Assembly (NCBI RefSeq): GCF_000332095.2 | Contig: NZ_KI913949.1 | Location: forward strand, 2,045,726-2,109,725 | DNA: 64,000 nucleotides | Direction of reading: 5' to 3' | Source of the DNA: Leptolyngbya sp. PCC 6406 | GTDB taxonomy: Bacteria > Cyanobacteriota > Cyanobacteriia > Phormidesmidales > Phormidesmidaceae | Part shown: one piece after another, positions 1 to 8,944 of the stretch | How the letters are laid out: each line of letters starts with the position of its first letter | Numbering within the stretch: position 1 is the first letter of the stretch | The notes under the pieces: model-generated | What the model saw: only the letters and a program-made list of their open reading frames with translations | The model's database searches: none | What the model was told of the DNA's origin: nothing | Program-made: the position numbers and the translations under genes

Positions 1-150
1 TGGGGTAGGGGCGCGGTTTCCGCGCCCAATGCAGGGTGGTGCTTGTTGGGGCGGGGGTTATGTGCCCAATGCAGGGTGGTGCTTGTTGGGGTGTGGGTTA
101 TGTGCCTGCCCAATGCAGGATGGTGCTGGTCGGGGCGGGGCTTCGCGCCC
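1..150. repeat. G/C-rich dispersed repeat with three direct units
   Basis: Three direct copies of a 27-bp unit beginning CCCAATGCAGG lie at 25-51, 65-91 and 109-135, the third with three changes. They are flanked by GGCGCGG...CCGCGCC-type palindromes. The same GGGGCGCGG/CCCAATGCAGG module recurs near 60855-60890 and 61132-61165, so this is a dispersed intergenic family and not coding sequence. Confidence 0.75.
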
Positions 151-156
151 AAATGA

Positions 157-322
157 AATGCACCCGATCCCCTGTCGGGGGTAAAAACACGAAAGCCCAG
201 GAAGCCGAGTAAGGAATCTCATCCTCACTTGCCTCCCGGGCTTTTATCCCGCCGTGTGCCCGATGGACATACCGCCCCCTGTCTAATGGTCAGGGGAGGG
301 ATACCGCTCAGGTGCTTCTCTC
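157..322 (+). ncRNA. Candidate structured RNA, rod-like
   Basis: Nested complementary segments could fold this stretch into one long rod. Pairs from outside in are GCACC with GGTGC, ATCCC with GGGAT, CACG with CGTG, and AAAGCCC with GGGCTTT. They end in a long imperfect hairpin at about 197-243 (GCCCaGGA...TCCcGGGC). A side hairpin CCCCTG/CAGGGG lies near 277-297. The rod shape and length recall 6S-type RNAs, but I do not recognise a conserved 6S, SRP, RNase P, tmRNA or cobalamin-riboswitch sequence. It precedes an Npun_F0494 gene and cobQ on the same strand. Strand and function are inferred. Confidence 0.4.
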
Positions 323-324
323 GG

Positions 325-535
325 TCCAGACATTTTAGTCAGCGCCAGCGCTAACTAAAACCGGAACCCTAGAAGCCTGTGATATTTTTTCGACGACTTG
401 AGACTGTGTATAGCGGTTCTCCCTCGGGCTAAGAACAGGCAAGGGGCTTAAGCTCCTTGTTCGCCGAAGTGTCATTAAGTTGAGGTGTCCCTCATACAGT
501 GGGGAACCGCCATGTTCCTTAAGGGATATAGCAAT
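325..535 (+). ncRNA. Second structured intergenic segment
   Basis: Contains an uninterrupted set of hairpins: TTTTAGT and AGCGC pairing with GCGCT and ACTAAAA near 335-360; an outer helix GCGGTT (about 413) with AACCGC (about 506); and inside it CAAGG/CCTTG around a GCTTAAGC core near 438-460, plus GAGG/CCTC near 482-494. No open reading frame with coding character is seen. It may be the 3' part of the preceding candidate RNA, a leader of the downstream gene, or a degenerate repeat. Confidence 0.3.
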
Positions 536-678
536 CTCCGGCAGGGGTGATCGTAGCCTGTGTTACGAACAATCTCAAAATCCTGGGGGAGGGGATTAGG
601 TTAGGGGTAGGGAGACCTGTAACAAGGGTATTTACAATTGCCGCCTACAATTGGGATGAGACGGTTTGGGGCAGGCCG

Positions 679-1077
679 ATGGATTCCTCTATTCACTACG
701 ACAGTCGTGCCTATCTGCGGGCGGAACGGGCGGTGCGCTGCTCTCCCTTTCGCGCCAAGCTGCTGCAAGATCTGCGATCGCACAGTGTTGCCCTCGATGC
801 CCTAGTGGATGACACCGGCATCCACCAGGGCTACACCCTGCGTCCCCTCTCGGAACTAACCGCCGAGAATGAGATGCTGTGGCTGCTGGCAGTAGGGCTC
901 CTACGGCGGGAAGTGGATGGACAGGGCCTCACCGACAGCTTTCGGCTCACCCCCCTAGGCCGACAGATCCTAGACCATTGGGAAAGCTCTGGGGTTCCGG
1001 ATTTGTCTCCCCGCCCCCAGGATCACCTATATAATTTCCTGAATCGATGGCTGCGCCTACCGAACTGGCTCCAGTAA
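679..1077 (+). CDS. Npun_F0494 family protein (conserved cyanobacterial protein of unknown function)
   Basis: A 132-residue soluble protein. I recognise the cyanobacterial family signature: RAERAxRCSPF near the N-terminus, GYTLRPLSEL in the middle, LRREVDGQGLTDSFRLTPLGRQ, and a C-terminal RWLRLP. No catalytic motif or membrane segment is apparent. The DGQG..DSFRLTPLGRQ stretch looks like a winged-helix-type segment, but that is inference. The frame is open upstream to a GTG at 547; I prefer ATG 679 because family members are about 130 residues and the upstream residues look non-conserved. It ends 34 bp before cobQ on the same strand, so the two may be co-transcribed. Confidence 0.75.
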   Translation: MDSSIHYDSRAYLRAERAVRCSPFRAKLLQDLRSHSVALDALVDDTGIHQGYTLRPLSELTAENEMLWLLAVGLLRREVDGQGLTDSFRLTPLGRQILDHWESSGVPDLSPRPQDHLYNFLNRWLRLPNWLQ

Positions 1078-1111
1078 CTCGATTCCATTTTCCCAATTTC
1101 TGGAGGCAACG

Positions 1112-2608
1112 ATGAAGGCAATCATGGTGGTGGGCACCACCTCCCATGCAGGCAAGTCCCTCATGGCTACTGCACTCTGTCGTATCCTCAACCGCAAAGG
1201 CTGGCGCGTAGCTCCCTTTAAGGGACAAAACATGGCCCTCAACGCCTACGTCACCACGACTGGGGCAGAAATTGGCTACGCCCAGGCGGTACAAGCCTGG
1301 GCTGCGGGGGTTCCTCCCCAGGTAGAAATGAATCCCATCCTGCTAAAGCCCCAGGGAGACATGACCTCCCAGGTGATTTTGCGGGGGCGATCGGTGGGCA
1401 CCACCAACGCTAAGGATTACTACGAAAACTTTTTTGAAATCGGTTGGCAGGCCATCCAGGAAAGCCTGACCCGTCTCCAGCAGGACTTTGACCTGATCGT
1501 CTGCGAGGGAGCAGGCAGCCCCGCCGAGATCAACCTCAAGCATCGAGATCTCACCAATATGCGGGTGGCCAAATATCTAAACGCCCCCACGGTGCTGGTG
1601 GCAGATATCGATCGCGGCGGCGTCTTTGCCCACATCATCGGCACTCTAGAACTGCTAGATCCCGACGAGCGTGCCCTGATCAAAGGCTTCGTCATCAACA
1701 AGTTTCGGGGCCAGCGAGAAATTCTCCAACCCGGTTTGGATTGGCTAGAGGAACGCACAGGTATCCCCGTCATTGGGGTGGTGCCCTGGTTAGATCAGTC
1801 CTTCCCAGCAGAGGACTCCCTCTCCCTTCTGGAACGATTGCCCGCCAAGCAGTCCGCTGAGATCACAATTGCAGTGATTCGCCTACCCCACATTTCTAAC
1901 TTCACCGACTTTGACCCCCTAGAGGCAGAGACCTCCGTGCGGGTACGCTACATCACCCCCAAGGACGACCTAGGCTACCCCGATGCAGTGATCATTCCCG
2001 GCACTAAAACCACCATTGCCGACCTGCTCGTACTCCAACGCACCGGAATGGCGGAGGCGATTCAAAACTACGCTGCCGCCGGGGGTACAGTGCTGGGCAT
2101 CTGCGGCGGTTACCAGATGATGGGGGAATTTCTCGCCGATCCCGAAGGGCTCGAAGGCCAAGACGGTCGCTACAAGGGGCTGGAACTGCTCCCCACCCGC
2201 ACCATCATCACCCCCAAGAAGGTGGCCCGCCAGCGCCTTGTCACTTCCCAATATCCCGCCATGGGGCTGCCGGTCTCGGGCTACGAGCTGCACCAAGGCC
2301 GGACCCAAGTGATCCCCGCCGAGGAAGCCAGTAGCCGCGCCGACGGCCATCCCGGCTACGAGTTTCTCTTTGACGACCAAGGACTGGGACTGGTGGACAG
2401 CACCCATTCCATCTGGGGAGCCTACCTCCACGGCCTCTTTGACAACGGCCCTTGGCGGCGGGCTTGGCTCAATCGCCTCCGCCAACAGCGGGGGCTTGGC
2501 TCCCTGGCCACAGGCATTCCCAACTACCGGGAGCAGCGGGAAATGATGCTGGACGTACTCGCGGACTCGGTAGAGACCTACCTCGATCTGGAACCCCTGC
2601 TGAAGTAG
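1112..2608 (+). CDS. cobQ: Cobyric acid synthase CobQ
   Basis: Amidates the b, d, e and g carboxylates of adenosylcobyrinic acid diamide in cobalamin (pseudocobalamin) synthesis, using glutamine and ATP. The 498-residue length is normal. Residues 1-230 form the DTBS-like ATPase half: the P-loop variant GTTSHAGKS is at 8-16, followed by KGQNMALNA and the CEGAGSPAEIN motif. The C-terminal half is a class I glutamine amidotransferase with nucleophile Cys331 in GICGGYQMMG and His440 in YLHGLFDN. ATG follows a GGAGG at 1101-1105. No cobalamin riboswitch was recognised upstream. Confidence 0.95.
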   Translation: MKAIMVVGTTSHAGKSLMATALCRILNRKGWRVAPFKGQNMALNAYVTTTGAEIGYAQAVQAWAAGVPPQVEMNPILLKPQGDMTSQVILRGRSVGTTNAKDYYENFFEIGWQAIQESLTRLQQDFDLIVCEGAGSPAEINLKHRDLTNMRVAKYLNAPTVLVADIDRGGVFAHIIGTLELLDPDERALIKGFVINKFRGQREILQPGLDWLEERTGIPVIGVVPWLDQSFPAEDSLSLLERLPAKQSAEITIAVIRLPHISNFTDFDPLEAETSVRVRYITPKDDLGYPDAVIIPGTKTTIADLLVLQRTGMAEAIQNYAAAGGTVLGICGGYQMMGEFLADPEGLEGQDGRYKGLELLPTRTIITPKKVARQRLVTSQYPAMGLPVSGYELHQGRTQVIPAEEASSRADGHPGYEFLFDDQGLGLVDSTHSIWGAYLHGLFDNGPWRRAWLNRLRQQRGLGSLATGIPNYREQREMMLDVLADSVETYLDLEPLLK

Positions 2609-3275
2609 AGTTTGCCTGTCCACGACTGAAGTTGCTTAGAAGTCGCTTAGAAGTCGCTGCGCGAACAACATGACAATCCGCCTGGGACTTGCGTCTAAAT
2701 AAAGCACCGGAAGCGTTGATCACTGTAGGGTGCATAGCGCTAAGGCGCGGCTTCGACCACGCGCAGCAATGCACCAATAGGCAAGGTGGCAATGGGTACC
2801 TTATTTTCCTGCGAGTCCCCTGTCATTCCGAGCGCAGGGAGGAATCTCGGGCTTGCTTACAGAGGGAAGTTTCTTGGAAGCGTGATGGTCCTAAAGAGCC
2901 GGTCTAGCTCCTTCGGGGCGGCTATACCAATGACCATCGCACCTGAATAGTCCTTTCCTCGGCTAATGTTGTCGAGTTTGTTTATTATTGTTAATACAAA
3001 GTCATAGCAATTCCGGATAACCTCCCTCAGGCAGCCCCTTCCCCCCATCCGTCAAGCAGCTTCACCGGAGTCTGGTCTAGGGATTGATTGCCCATTAATA
3101 AGGGGTTGGCCCTTACCCGACCTGCTGAGCCTTACCTCTATATACTGATTCTCTACTTCCCTGTGTAGCCAGCAGTGCCCTTGCGTGACTGCCGTAATTT
3201 TTGGCTTTTCCGGCCCGTCCCCATGCCGGCAGGTGATCTTCTCCATATCTATATCCCTGTTTACCCCTAACTCCC
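2609..3275. other. Intergenic region with dispersed repeats
   Basis: No supported gene. It holds two repeats also found elsewhere in the window: a palindromic GTAGGGTGCATA...GCAATGCACC element at 2725-2775 (second copy 60771-60821), and TGTCATTCCGAGCGCAGGGA at 2821-2840 (copies at 30994 and, inverted, 61017-61038). Short direct repeats of AGAAGTCGCT occur near 2638-2656. The A/T-rich stretch 2960-3010 could hold a promoter for the downstream relA/spoT gene, but no clear box was identified. Confidence 0.6.
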
Positions 3276-5564
3276 ATGATCATGACCTCCGCTGTGACCC
3301 CAGTTCTCCCCGCCGATTGCACCCTCCCCAATTGGCTGGAAACCTGCCTACTGAGTCATCGGGTTGAGGGGGAGAGAGGAACGCCCCCAACGGACAAGTC
3401 CAACAGTGAGCTCGTGTGCCGCGCCTTTGAATTTGCCTACGCTCTCCACCAGGGACAGATGCGGGCCTCGGGTGAGCCCTACATCTGCCACCCCATCGCT
3501 GTTGCCAGTCTGCTGCGGGATTTGGGGGGCGACAGCGCCATGATTGCGGCAGGTTTTCTCCATGACATTGTGGAAGACACGGACGTTACCCCAGAGGAAA
3601 TTGAAGCCCAATTTGGGGGCGAGGTGCGGCGTTTGGTGGAAGGGGTCACCAAACTCTCCAAATTCAACTTTCAGAGTAAGACCGAGCGTCAGGCCGAAAA
3701 CTTTCGCCGCATGTTTTTGGCCATGGCCCAAGATGCCCGTGTCATTGTGGTGAAGCTGGCGGATCGCCTCCACAACATGCGCACCCTAGAGCACCTCAAA
3801 CCCGAGAAACAGCGCCGCATTGCTCAGGAAACCTCGGAGATTTTTGCCCCCTTAGCGAACCGCTTGGGGATTGGTCGCTTCAAGTGGGAACTGGAAGATC
3901 TGTCCTTTAAATACCTGGAGCCAGACGCCTACCGCCACATGCAGGACTGCGTCTCGGAAAAGCGCACCGATCGGGAAAGTCGCCTCCAACTCGTTGCCGC
4001 CACCTTAAGAGAGCGGCTAGAGGAAGCCGGGGTCAAGGTGGTTGAAGTCAGTGGTCGGCCTAAACACCTCTATGGTATCTATCGCAAAATGGAGCGCCAG
4101 CAAAAAGCGTTCCACGAAATTTTCGATGTGGCAGCAGTTCGGGTCATTGTTCACAACAAGGATGAATGCTATCGGACCTTAGCCATTGTCCATGACGCCT
4201 TTCGTCCCATTCCCGGACGCTTCAAGGACTATATCGGCCTGCCCAAGCCCAACCGCTACCAGTCCCTCCACACCGTCGTTCTGGGCAACCATGGTCGCCC
4301 CATTGAGGTGCAGATCCGCACCCTAGAGATGCACCATGTCGCCGAGTACGGGATTGCAGCCCACTGGAAATACAAGGAATCTGGCGGCTCCAGCAATACC
4401 CAGGTCACCACCGACGATGAGAAATTCACCTGGCTGCGGCAACTGCTGGAATGGCAGAGTGACTTGAAGGATGCCCGAGAGTTCATGGAGGACATCAAGG
4501 GCAATCTCTTTGCCGAGGATGTCTATGTGTTCACCCCCGATGGGGATGTGGTCTCCCTGGCTCGGGGTGCAACCCCCGTGGATTTTGCCTATCGCATTCA
4601 CACCGAAGTAGGCAACCACTGCGCCGGATCGCGGGTAAATGGCCGCATCGTTCCCCTGGATACCCCCTTGCAGAATGGGGATATTGTGTCCATCATCACC
4701 CAGAAGAATGGCCACCCGAGCCTGGACTGGCTTAACTATGTGGTGACGGCGGGGGCCAGAAATCGCATTCGCCAGTGGTATAAGCGATCGCACCGGGATG
4801 AAAACATGGCTCGGGGCCGCGACATGCTAGAGAAGGAGCTAGGTAAAAATGGCTTTGAATCTCTACTGAAGTCTGCCCCTGCCCAAACCGCCGCTGAGCG
4901 CTGCAACTACTCCAGCGTTGAGGATCTTTTGGCGGGGCTGGGCTATGGGGAAGTGACTCTCAATCTCGTGGTGAATCGCCTGCGGGAGGCGGTGAAGCTC
5001 CATCAACCCCTCACGGGTTCAGAGGTAGCCCAGAGTGATCCCGAGGGGTTGCTAGCGGAGGCGGTCACGAGTCCCTCCCGTTCCCATAGCTCGACTTCCT
5101 CAGATTCTCCCATTCTGGGTATTGAGGGGCTGCTGCATCACATGGCGGGCTGTTGCCATCCCCTGCCTGGAGAGCCCATTATTGGTGCGGTTTCCCTGGG
5201 CAGTCGCGGTATTGCCATCCACCGTCAGGGTTGCCCCAATGTGGAGCCTGTTCCCGGTGATCGCCTCGTGCCCGTGAGTTGGAATGCAGGGGATAGTAAA
5301 AATGGCCATCGCCCTCCCACCTATCCTGTGCAGGTCAGAATTGAGGTGATTGACCGAGTCGGCGTCCTCAAGGACATCCTCTCCCACCTGTCGGATTTGC
5401 AAATTAATGTCCACAAGGCCCAGGTCAAAACCTTCCCTGGGCAAACCGCCGAAATTGAGTTGGGTTTGGACGTGCGAGACCATGCCCACCTAGAGCAAAC
5501 CTTCAACCAAATTCGTAAGATGACGGATGTGTTGAAGTTGCGCCGCCTCAGTCAAGGGGAATAA
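3276..5564 (+). CDS. Bifunctional (p)ppGpp synthetase/hydrolase (RelA/SpoT homologue)
   Basis: A 762-residue long RSH enzyme that makes and degrades the alarmone (p)ppGpp in the stringent response. An N-terminal HD hydrolase domain carries His96-Asp97 in FLHDIVEDT. The synthetase domain has RFKDYIGLPKPNRYQSLHT near 315. The RxKD form of that loop (RFKD) is the version found in bifunctional enzymes, whereas monofunctional RelA has ExDD. A TGS domain at about 420-480 (VYVFTPDGDVVSL) and a C-terminal ACT domain (about 685-760) complete the usual order. ATG 3276 is the longest start; the next ATG is two codons in. It stands alone. Confidence 0.95.
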   Translation: MIMTSAVTPVLPADCTLPNWLETCLLSHRVEGERGTPPTDKSNSELVCRAFEFAYALHQGQMRASGEPYICHPIAVASLLRDLGGDSAMIAAGFLHDIVEDTDVTPEEIEAQFGGEVRRLVEGVTKLSKFNFQSKTERQAENFRRMFLAMAQDARVIVVKLADRLHNMRTLEHLKPEKQRRIAQETSEIFAPLANRLGIGRFKWELEDLSFKYLEPDAYRHMQDCVSEKRTDRESRLQLVAATLRERLEEAGVKVVEVSGRPKHLYGIYRKMERQQKAFHEIFDVAAVRVIVHNKDECYRTLAIVHDAFRPIPGRFKDYIGLPKPNRYQSLHTVVLGNHGRPIEVQIRTLEMHHVAEYGIAAHWKYKESGGSSNTQVTTDDEKFTWLRQLLEWQSDLKDAREFMEDIKGNLFAEDVYVFTPDGDVVSLARGATPVDFAYRIHTEVGNHCAGSRVNGRIVPLDTPLQNGDIVSIITQKNGHPSLDWLNYVVTAGARNRIRQWYKRSHRDENMARGRDMLEKELGKNGFESLLKSAPAQTAAERCNYSSVEDLLAGLGYGEVTLNLVVNRLREAVKLHQPLTGSEVAQSDPEGLLAEAVTSPSRSHSSTSSDSPILGIEGLLHHMAGCCHPLPGEPIIGAVSLGSRGIAIHRQGCPNVEPVPGDRLVPVSWNAGDSKNGHRPPTYPVQVRIEVIDRVGVLKDILSHLSDLQINVHKAQVKTFPGQTAEIELGLDVRDHAHLEQTFNQIRKMTDVLKLRRLSQGE

Positions 5565-5786
5565 AGGGCAGGAACGACTTGCCGAATCCTTGAGTTTGAC
5601 AGTACAAATGTCTTATGGTTCTTGGGTAAGCGGATTCCACCTAAGGAATCATCCCTTGGGTTAGGAAGGGATAGCTCCACCTGATTCACGCTTTGGGCTC
5701 TGCCTAGATCTGGGACAGGGATGTAGCTGAAACACGTTAGGGATCACTTGGACTGTAGGAACCTGGCTCAAGTTATTCCTAGCGTT

Positions 5787-6182
5787 CTAGCTCGGTAACA
5801 TCGCCACGATGTCATCCACAAACTTTTGGTGATCTACCACGGGTTTGGAGATGTAGCCGTCTGCCCCACTCTGTTGGAGGAAATTTTCGCGATCGCCCTG
5901 CATTGCATGGGCGGTGACCAGAATAATGGGCAAACTGGCGGTGACCGGATCAGACTTGAGCATCTGGGTAATCTTGATGCCGTCTACCGGCTTGCCCTGG
6001 TACACACTATGGGCTAAGGACACATCCATCAAAATAATGTCCGCTTCCCGGTTTTGGGCAATACGCATGACTTCATCGACATTTTCCGTATGCTTGACCG
6101 CCAATCCTCCCCGCTTGGTCAGAATTTTGGAGAACACGCGGGCGTTGATCATGTCATCTTCAACGATGAGGACGGTCTTCAT
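5787..6182 (-). CDS. CheY-like single-domain response regulator
   Basis: A 131-residue stand-alone receiver. Phosphoacceptor Asp53 (ADIILMDVSL), acidic pair Asp9-Asp10 after strand 1 (LIVEDDMINARVF), Thr90 (LVTAHA) and Lys113 (YISKPV) are all present, so phosphotransfer is probably intact. The N13 after the acidic pair and the E-D-D-x-x-N pattern resemble receivers that work with hybrid kinases. No output domain and no adjacent kinase, so the partner is unknown. It lies convergent to relA/spoT. Confidence 0.88.
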   Translation of the reverse strand: MKTVLIVEDDMINARVFSKILTKRGGLAVKHTENVDEVMRIAQNREADIILMDVSLAHSVYQGKPVDGIKITQMLKSDPVTASLPIILVTAHAMQGDRENFLQQSGADGYISKPVVDHQKFVDDIVAMLPS

Positions 6183-6235
6183 GGTGCTTCCTTTTCAACT
6201 GGGGCCTCTTGAGGACGGCAAACCTTGGCCTATCG

Positions 6236-6265
6236 AGAAGTCCTGCCCGTAAAGGCAGGACTTCT
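6236..6265. repeat. Perfect inverted repeat between the receiver gene and gyrA
   Basis: Arms AGAAGTCCTGCC and GGCAGGACTTCT flank a 6-nt loop. It lies between divergent genes, so it is not an obvious terminator for either. It may be a binding site, a leader hairpin of the gyrA transcript, or a small dispersed repeat. No T-run follows. Confidence 0.6.
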
Positions 6266-6400
6266 GCTTAATCTTAGCGGCCCCTTTATTGCGATGTTAG
6301 GGGGTTTGCATATACCTTACAGCATTGTTAAGGCTCCCTCAGGGTGGCATTTGTTCCCCCTGGTATCCCCAACCGTTTAACCCTGCGAGGACAGCGATTC

Positions 6401-8929
6401 ATGGCAGACCAACTCAACATCCTACCGGCGGGGCAGGTCGTGATTACGGCGCTGCACTCGGAGGTGCAGCGGTCCTACCTGGAATACGCCATGAGCGTGA
6501 TTGTGGGCCGAGCTCTGCCGGATGCTAGGGATGGCCTCAAGCCAGTCCATCGGCGCATTCTCTACGCCATGCATGAGCTGGGTTTGACCCCTGATCGCCC
6601 GTTTCGCAAATGTGCCCGTGTGGTGGGGGATGTGCTGGGTAAGTACCATCCCCATGGGGATCAGGCGGTGTATGACGCTTTGGTGCGAATGGTGCAGGAT
6701 TTTTCTAGCCGCTACCCGCTGCTGGACGGCCACGGCAACTTCGGTTCTGTGGACAATGATCCTCCGGCAGCTATGCGCTACACCGAAACCCGGTTGGCGG
6801 CGGTGGGCCATGAGGCGCTGTTGAGTGAAATTGGGGAAGCCACTGTCGATTTTACCGACAACTTCGACAATTCCCAGCAGGAGCCCGTGGTGCTCCCGGC
6901 CCAGTTGCCTAATCTCTTGCTGAACGGGTCTTCGGGTATTGCGGTGGGTATGGCGACTAACATTCCTCCCCACAATTTGGGGGAGGTAGTGGATGGGTTG
7001 ATTGCCCTGATTGATCGGCCTGATCTCAGCGATCGCGCTTTGTTGGATCTGATTCCTGGTCCCGACTTTCCCACGGGGGGGGAGATCATTGATCGCAAGG
7101 GGATTGAGGATGCTTACCTGACTGGGCGTGGGAGCATTCCTGTGCGGGGGATTGCGCAGTTTGAGGAGGTTCAGCCCGGTCGGGGTCGCCAGCGCCGCAG
7201 CGCTATTGTGGTGACGGAGTTGCCCTACCAGGTGAATAAGGCGGCTTGGATTGAGAAGATCGCGGATTTGGTTAACAACGGGCGTATTGAGGGCATTGCC
7301 GACATTCGCGATGAGAGCGATCGCGATGGGATGCGGGTGGTGATTGAGCTCAAACGGGAGGCTCAGCCTCCGGTAATCCTGGATACCCTCTATCGCCTCA
7401 CCCCTTTGCAAAGCAACTTTGGGGCGATCATGCTGGCCTTGGATGGTGGGCAACCTCGCCAACTTACCCTGCGGCAAATGCTCCAGGCATTCTTGGATTT
7501 TCGGGAAACGACGCTGACCCGACAATATCGCCATGAGCTAGAGAAAACCGATGCCCGCCTCCATCTCCTGGAGGGGTTACGGCTGGCCCTGGACCACTTG
7601 GATGAGCTGATCGACCTGCTGCGCAATGCCCCTGACGGCACCACGGCCAAGGTGACGATGCAGGAGACCTTTGACCTCAGCGATCGCCAAGCGGATGCCA
7701 TTCTGGCTATGCCTCTGCGGCGATTGACGGGGTTGGAACGGGACAATCTGCAACAGGAATATGAGGAATTGGCCCAGCGGCGGGATCGCCTTCAGCAACT
7801 GCTGGGGGATCGGCGGGAACTGCTGAAGGCGCTGAAGAAGGAACTGCGATCGCGGAAGAAGAAGTTTGGCGATCAGCGCCGGACCCGGATTCAGTCGGAA
7901 GCGGAACGGGTGGAGGAAAGCCAACACCTGGCGGAGATCCTGGCGGAGCACCAGGAGGAAGAAACCGTACTGGAGTTCACCCAAAAAGGCTATGTGCGAC
8001 GGTCTTCCCCACGCGCCTATCAGCGGCGGCAGTCCCGCCAGGGAGCCGAGGCCGAGGCGGAATTTCAGGAGGTGGAGGACGTGACCCTCCAGGTGGACAT
8101 CGCCACCACCAGCCAAGAACTGCTGGTCCTGACCCGTGAGGGCAAAGCCTATACCCTCACCATTGGCGACATTCCCGCCACCCAGCGCCAGTCTAAGGGG
8201 GTACCCTTGGTGAATCTGCTGCCCAATGCGGTCCCCTCGGAAGCCGGAGTGGTGGCGGTCCAGAGGGTGCTGACGGAAACGGCCCTGCCCCAAGATTTAA
8301 TCATGCTGACGCGCCAGGGTCGGATTAAGCGCTTGCCCCTGGCGGATTTTACCCATCTGACCGGACGGGGACTCACGGCCCTGAAGCTGAAGGAGGGGGA
8401 TGAACTGGCCTATACCACCCTGGCCACAACGGGGGATCAACTTGCGATCGCAACCTCCGGCGGACGACTGCTGCGGTTCAACGTAGACGACGACAACCTG
8501 CCACCCATAGGTCGCGCCGCCCAAGGCCCCCAAGCCCTGCGCCTGCGCAAACAGGAATGCGTTGTCGGCTGTGTGCGCCTCCAAAACGAGCGGGACTGTG
8601 TCACCCTGATTTCCGCCGCCGGATTTGCCCAGCGCCTCCCCACTGCCGGACTGCCCATCGCCCTAAGGGGCGGCCTCGGTACCCAAGCCTTTTTGTTCAA
8701 GCAAAAGACCGACACCCTCGTCGCCATGACCGCCGCCCCTCAACAGGGTGAACTGACCGTGGTGACCACCGCCGGACGGGTCGCCCAGATTGCCCTCAGC
8801 ACCATTCCTCGCCAGGGTCGCACCACCAGTGCCAACTATCGTCTGGGTAAATTTGATCGCGGAGAAAGAATTGAGTCCGTGACCCTGACCACTGTGGCCG
8901 ATAATGAATCCCAGCAATCCAGCGGCTGA
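6401..8929 (+). CDS. gyrA: DNA gyrase subunit A (type IIA topoisomerase A subunit)
   Basis: DNA-cleaving subunit of gyrase, 842 residues from ATG 6401. That start is preceded by GAGGAC about 8 nt upstream and matches cyanobacterial GyrA N-termini (MADQLN...). The frame extends upstream to 6344. The catalytic tyrosine is Tyr127 in [11 protein letters not shown], with the winged-helix motif [20 protein letters not shown] before it. The C-terminal beta-pinwheel contains a degenerate GyrA box, QRQSKGV near residue 594, instead of QRRGGKG, so a ParC-like assignment cannot be fully excluded. The ABC transporter gene starts 15 bp after the stop. Confidence 0.88.
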   Translation: MADQLNILPAGQVVITALHSEVQRSYLEYAMSVIVGRALPDARDGLKPVHRRILYAMHELGLTPDRPFRKCARVVGDVLGKYHPHGDQAVYDALVRMVQDFSSRYPLLDGHGNFGSVDNDPPAAMRYTETRLAAVGHEALLSEIGEATVDFTDNFDNSQQEPVVLPAQLPNLLLNGSSGIAVGMATNIPPHNLGEVVDGLIALIDRPDLSDRALLDLIPGPDFPTGGEIIDRKGIEDAYLTGRGSIPVRGIAQFEEVQPGRGRQRRSAIVVTELPYQVNKAAWIEKIADLVNNGRIEGIADIRDESDRDGMRVVIELKREAQPPVILDTLYRLTPLQSNFGAIMLALDGGQPRQLTLRQMLQAFLDFRETTLTRQYRHELEKTDARLHLLEGLRLALDHLDELIDLLRNAPDGTTAKVTMQETFDLSDRQADAILAMPLRRLTGLERDNLQQEYEELAQRRDRLQQLLGDRRELLKALKKELRSRKKKFGDQRRTRIQSEAERVEESQHLAEILAEHQEEETVLEFTQKGYVRRSSPRAYQRRQSRQGAEAEAEFQEVEDVTLQVDIATTSQELLVLTREGKAYTLTIGDIPATQRQSKGVPLVNLLPNAVPSEAGVVAVQRVLTETALPQDLIMLTRQGRIKRLPLADFTHLTGRGLTALKLKEGDELAYTTLATTGDQLAIATSGGRLLRFNVDDDNLPPIGRAAQGPQALRLRKQECVVGCVRLQNERDCVTLISAAGFAQRLPTAGLPIALRGGLGTQAFLFKQKTDTLVAMTAAPQQGELTVVTTAGRVAQIALSTIPRQGRTTSANYRLGKFDRGERIESVTLTTVADNESQQSSG

Positions 8930-8944
8930 TGGGGACCGGAAACC

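Noticed and set aside
1-546. Cobalamin riboswitch upstream of cobQ
   Set aside because: The conserved B12-box and core sequences were not found, and another gene lies between the structured region and cobQ.
2689-3367. Several short frames between cobQ and relA/spoT
   Set aside because: They run through dispersed palindromic repeats and have no ribosome-binding sites or family resemblance.
5565-5786. Possible tRNA because of small hairpins after relA/spoT
   Set aside because: No cloverleaf with T-arm GTTCRA and acceptor pairing could be drawn; only an ATCCCTT/AAGGGAT hairpin.
6422-7534. 370-codon minus-strand frame inside gyrA
   Set aside because: Antisense of a conserved gene, His/Arg/Gln-rich composition, no recognisable domain.
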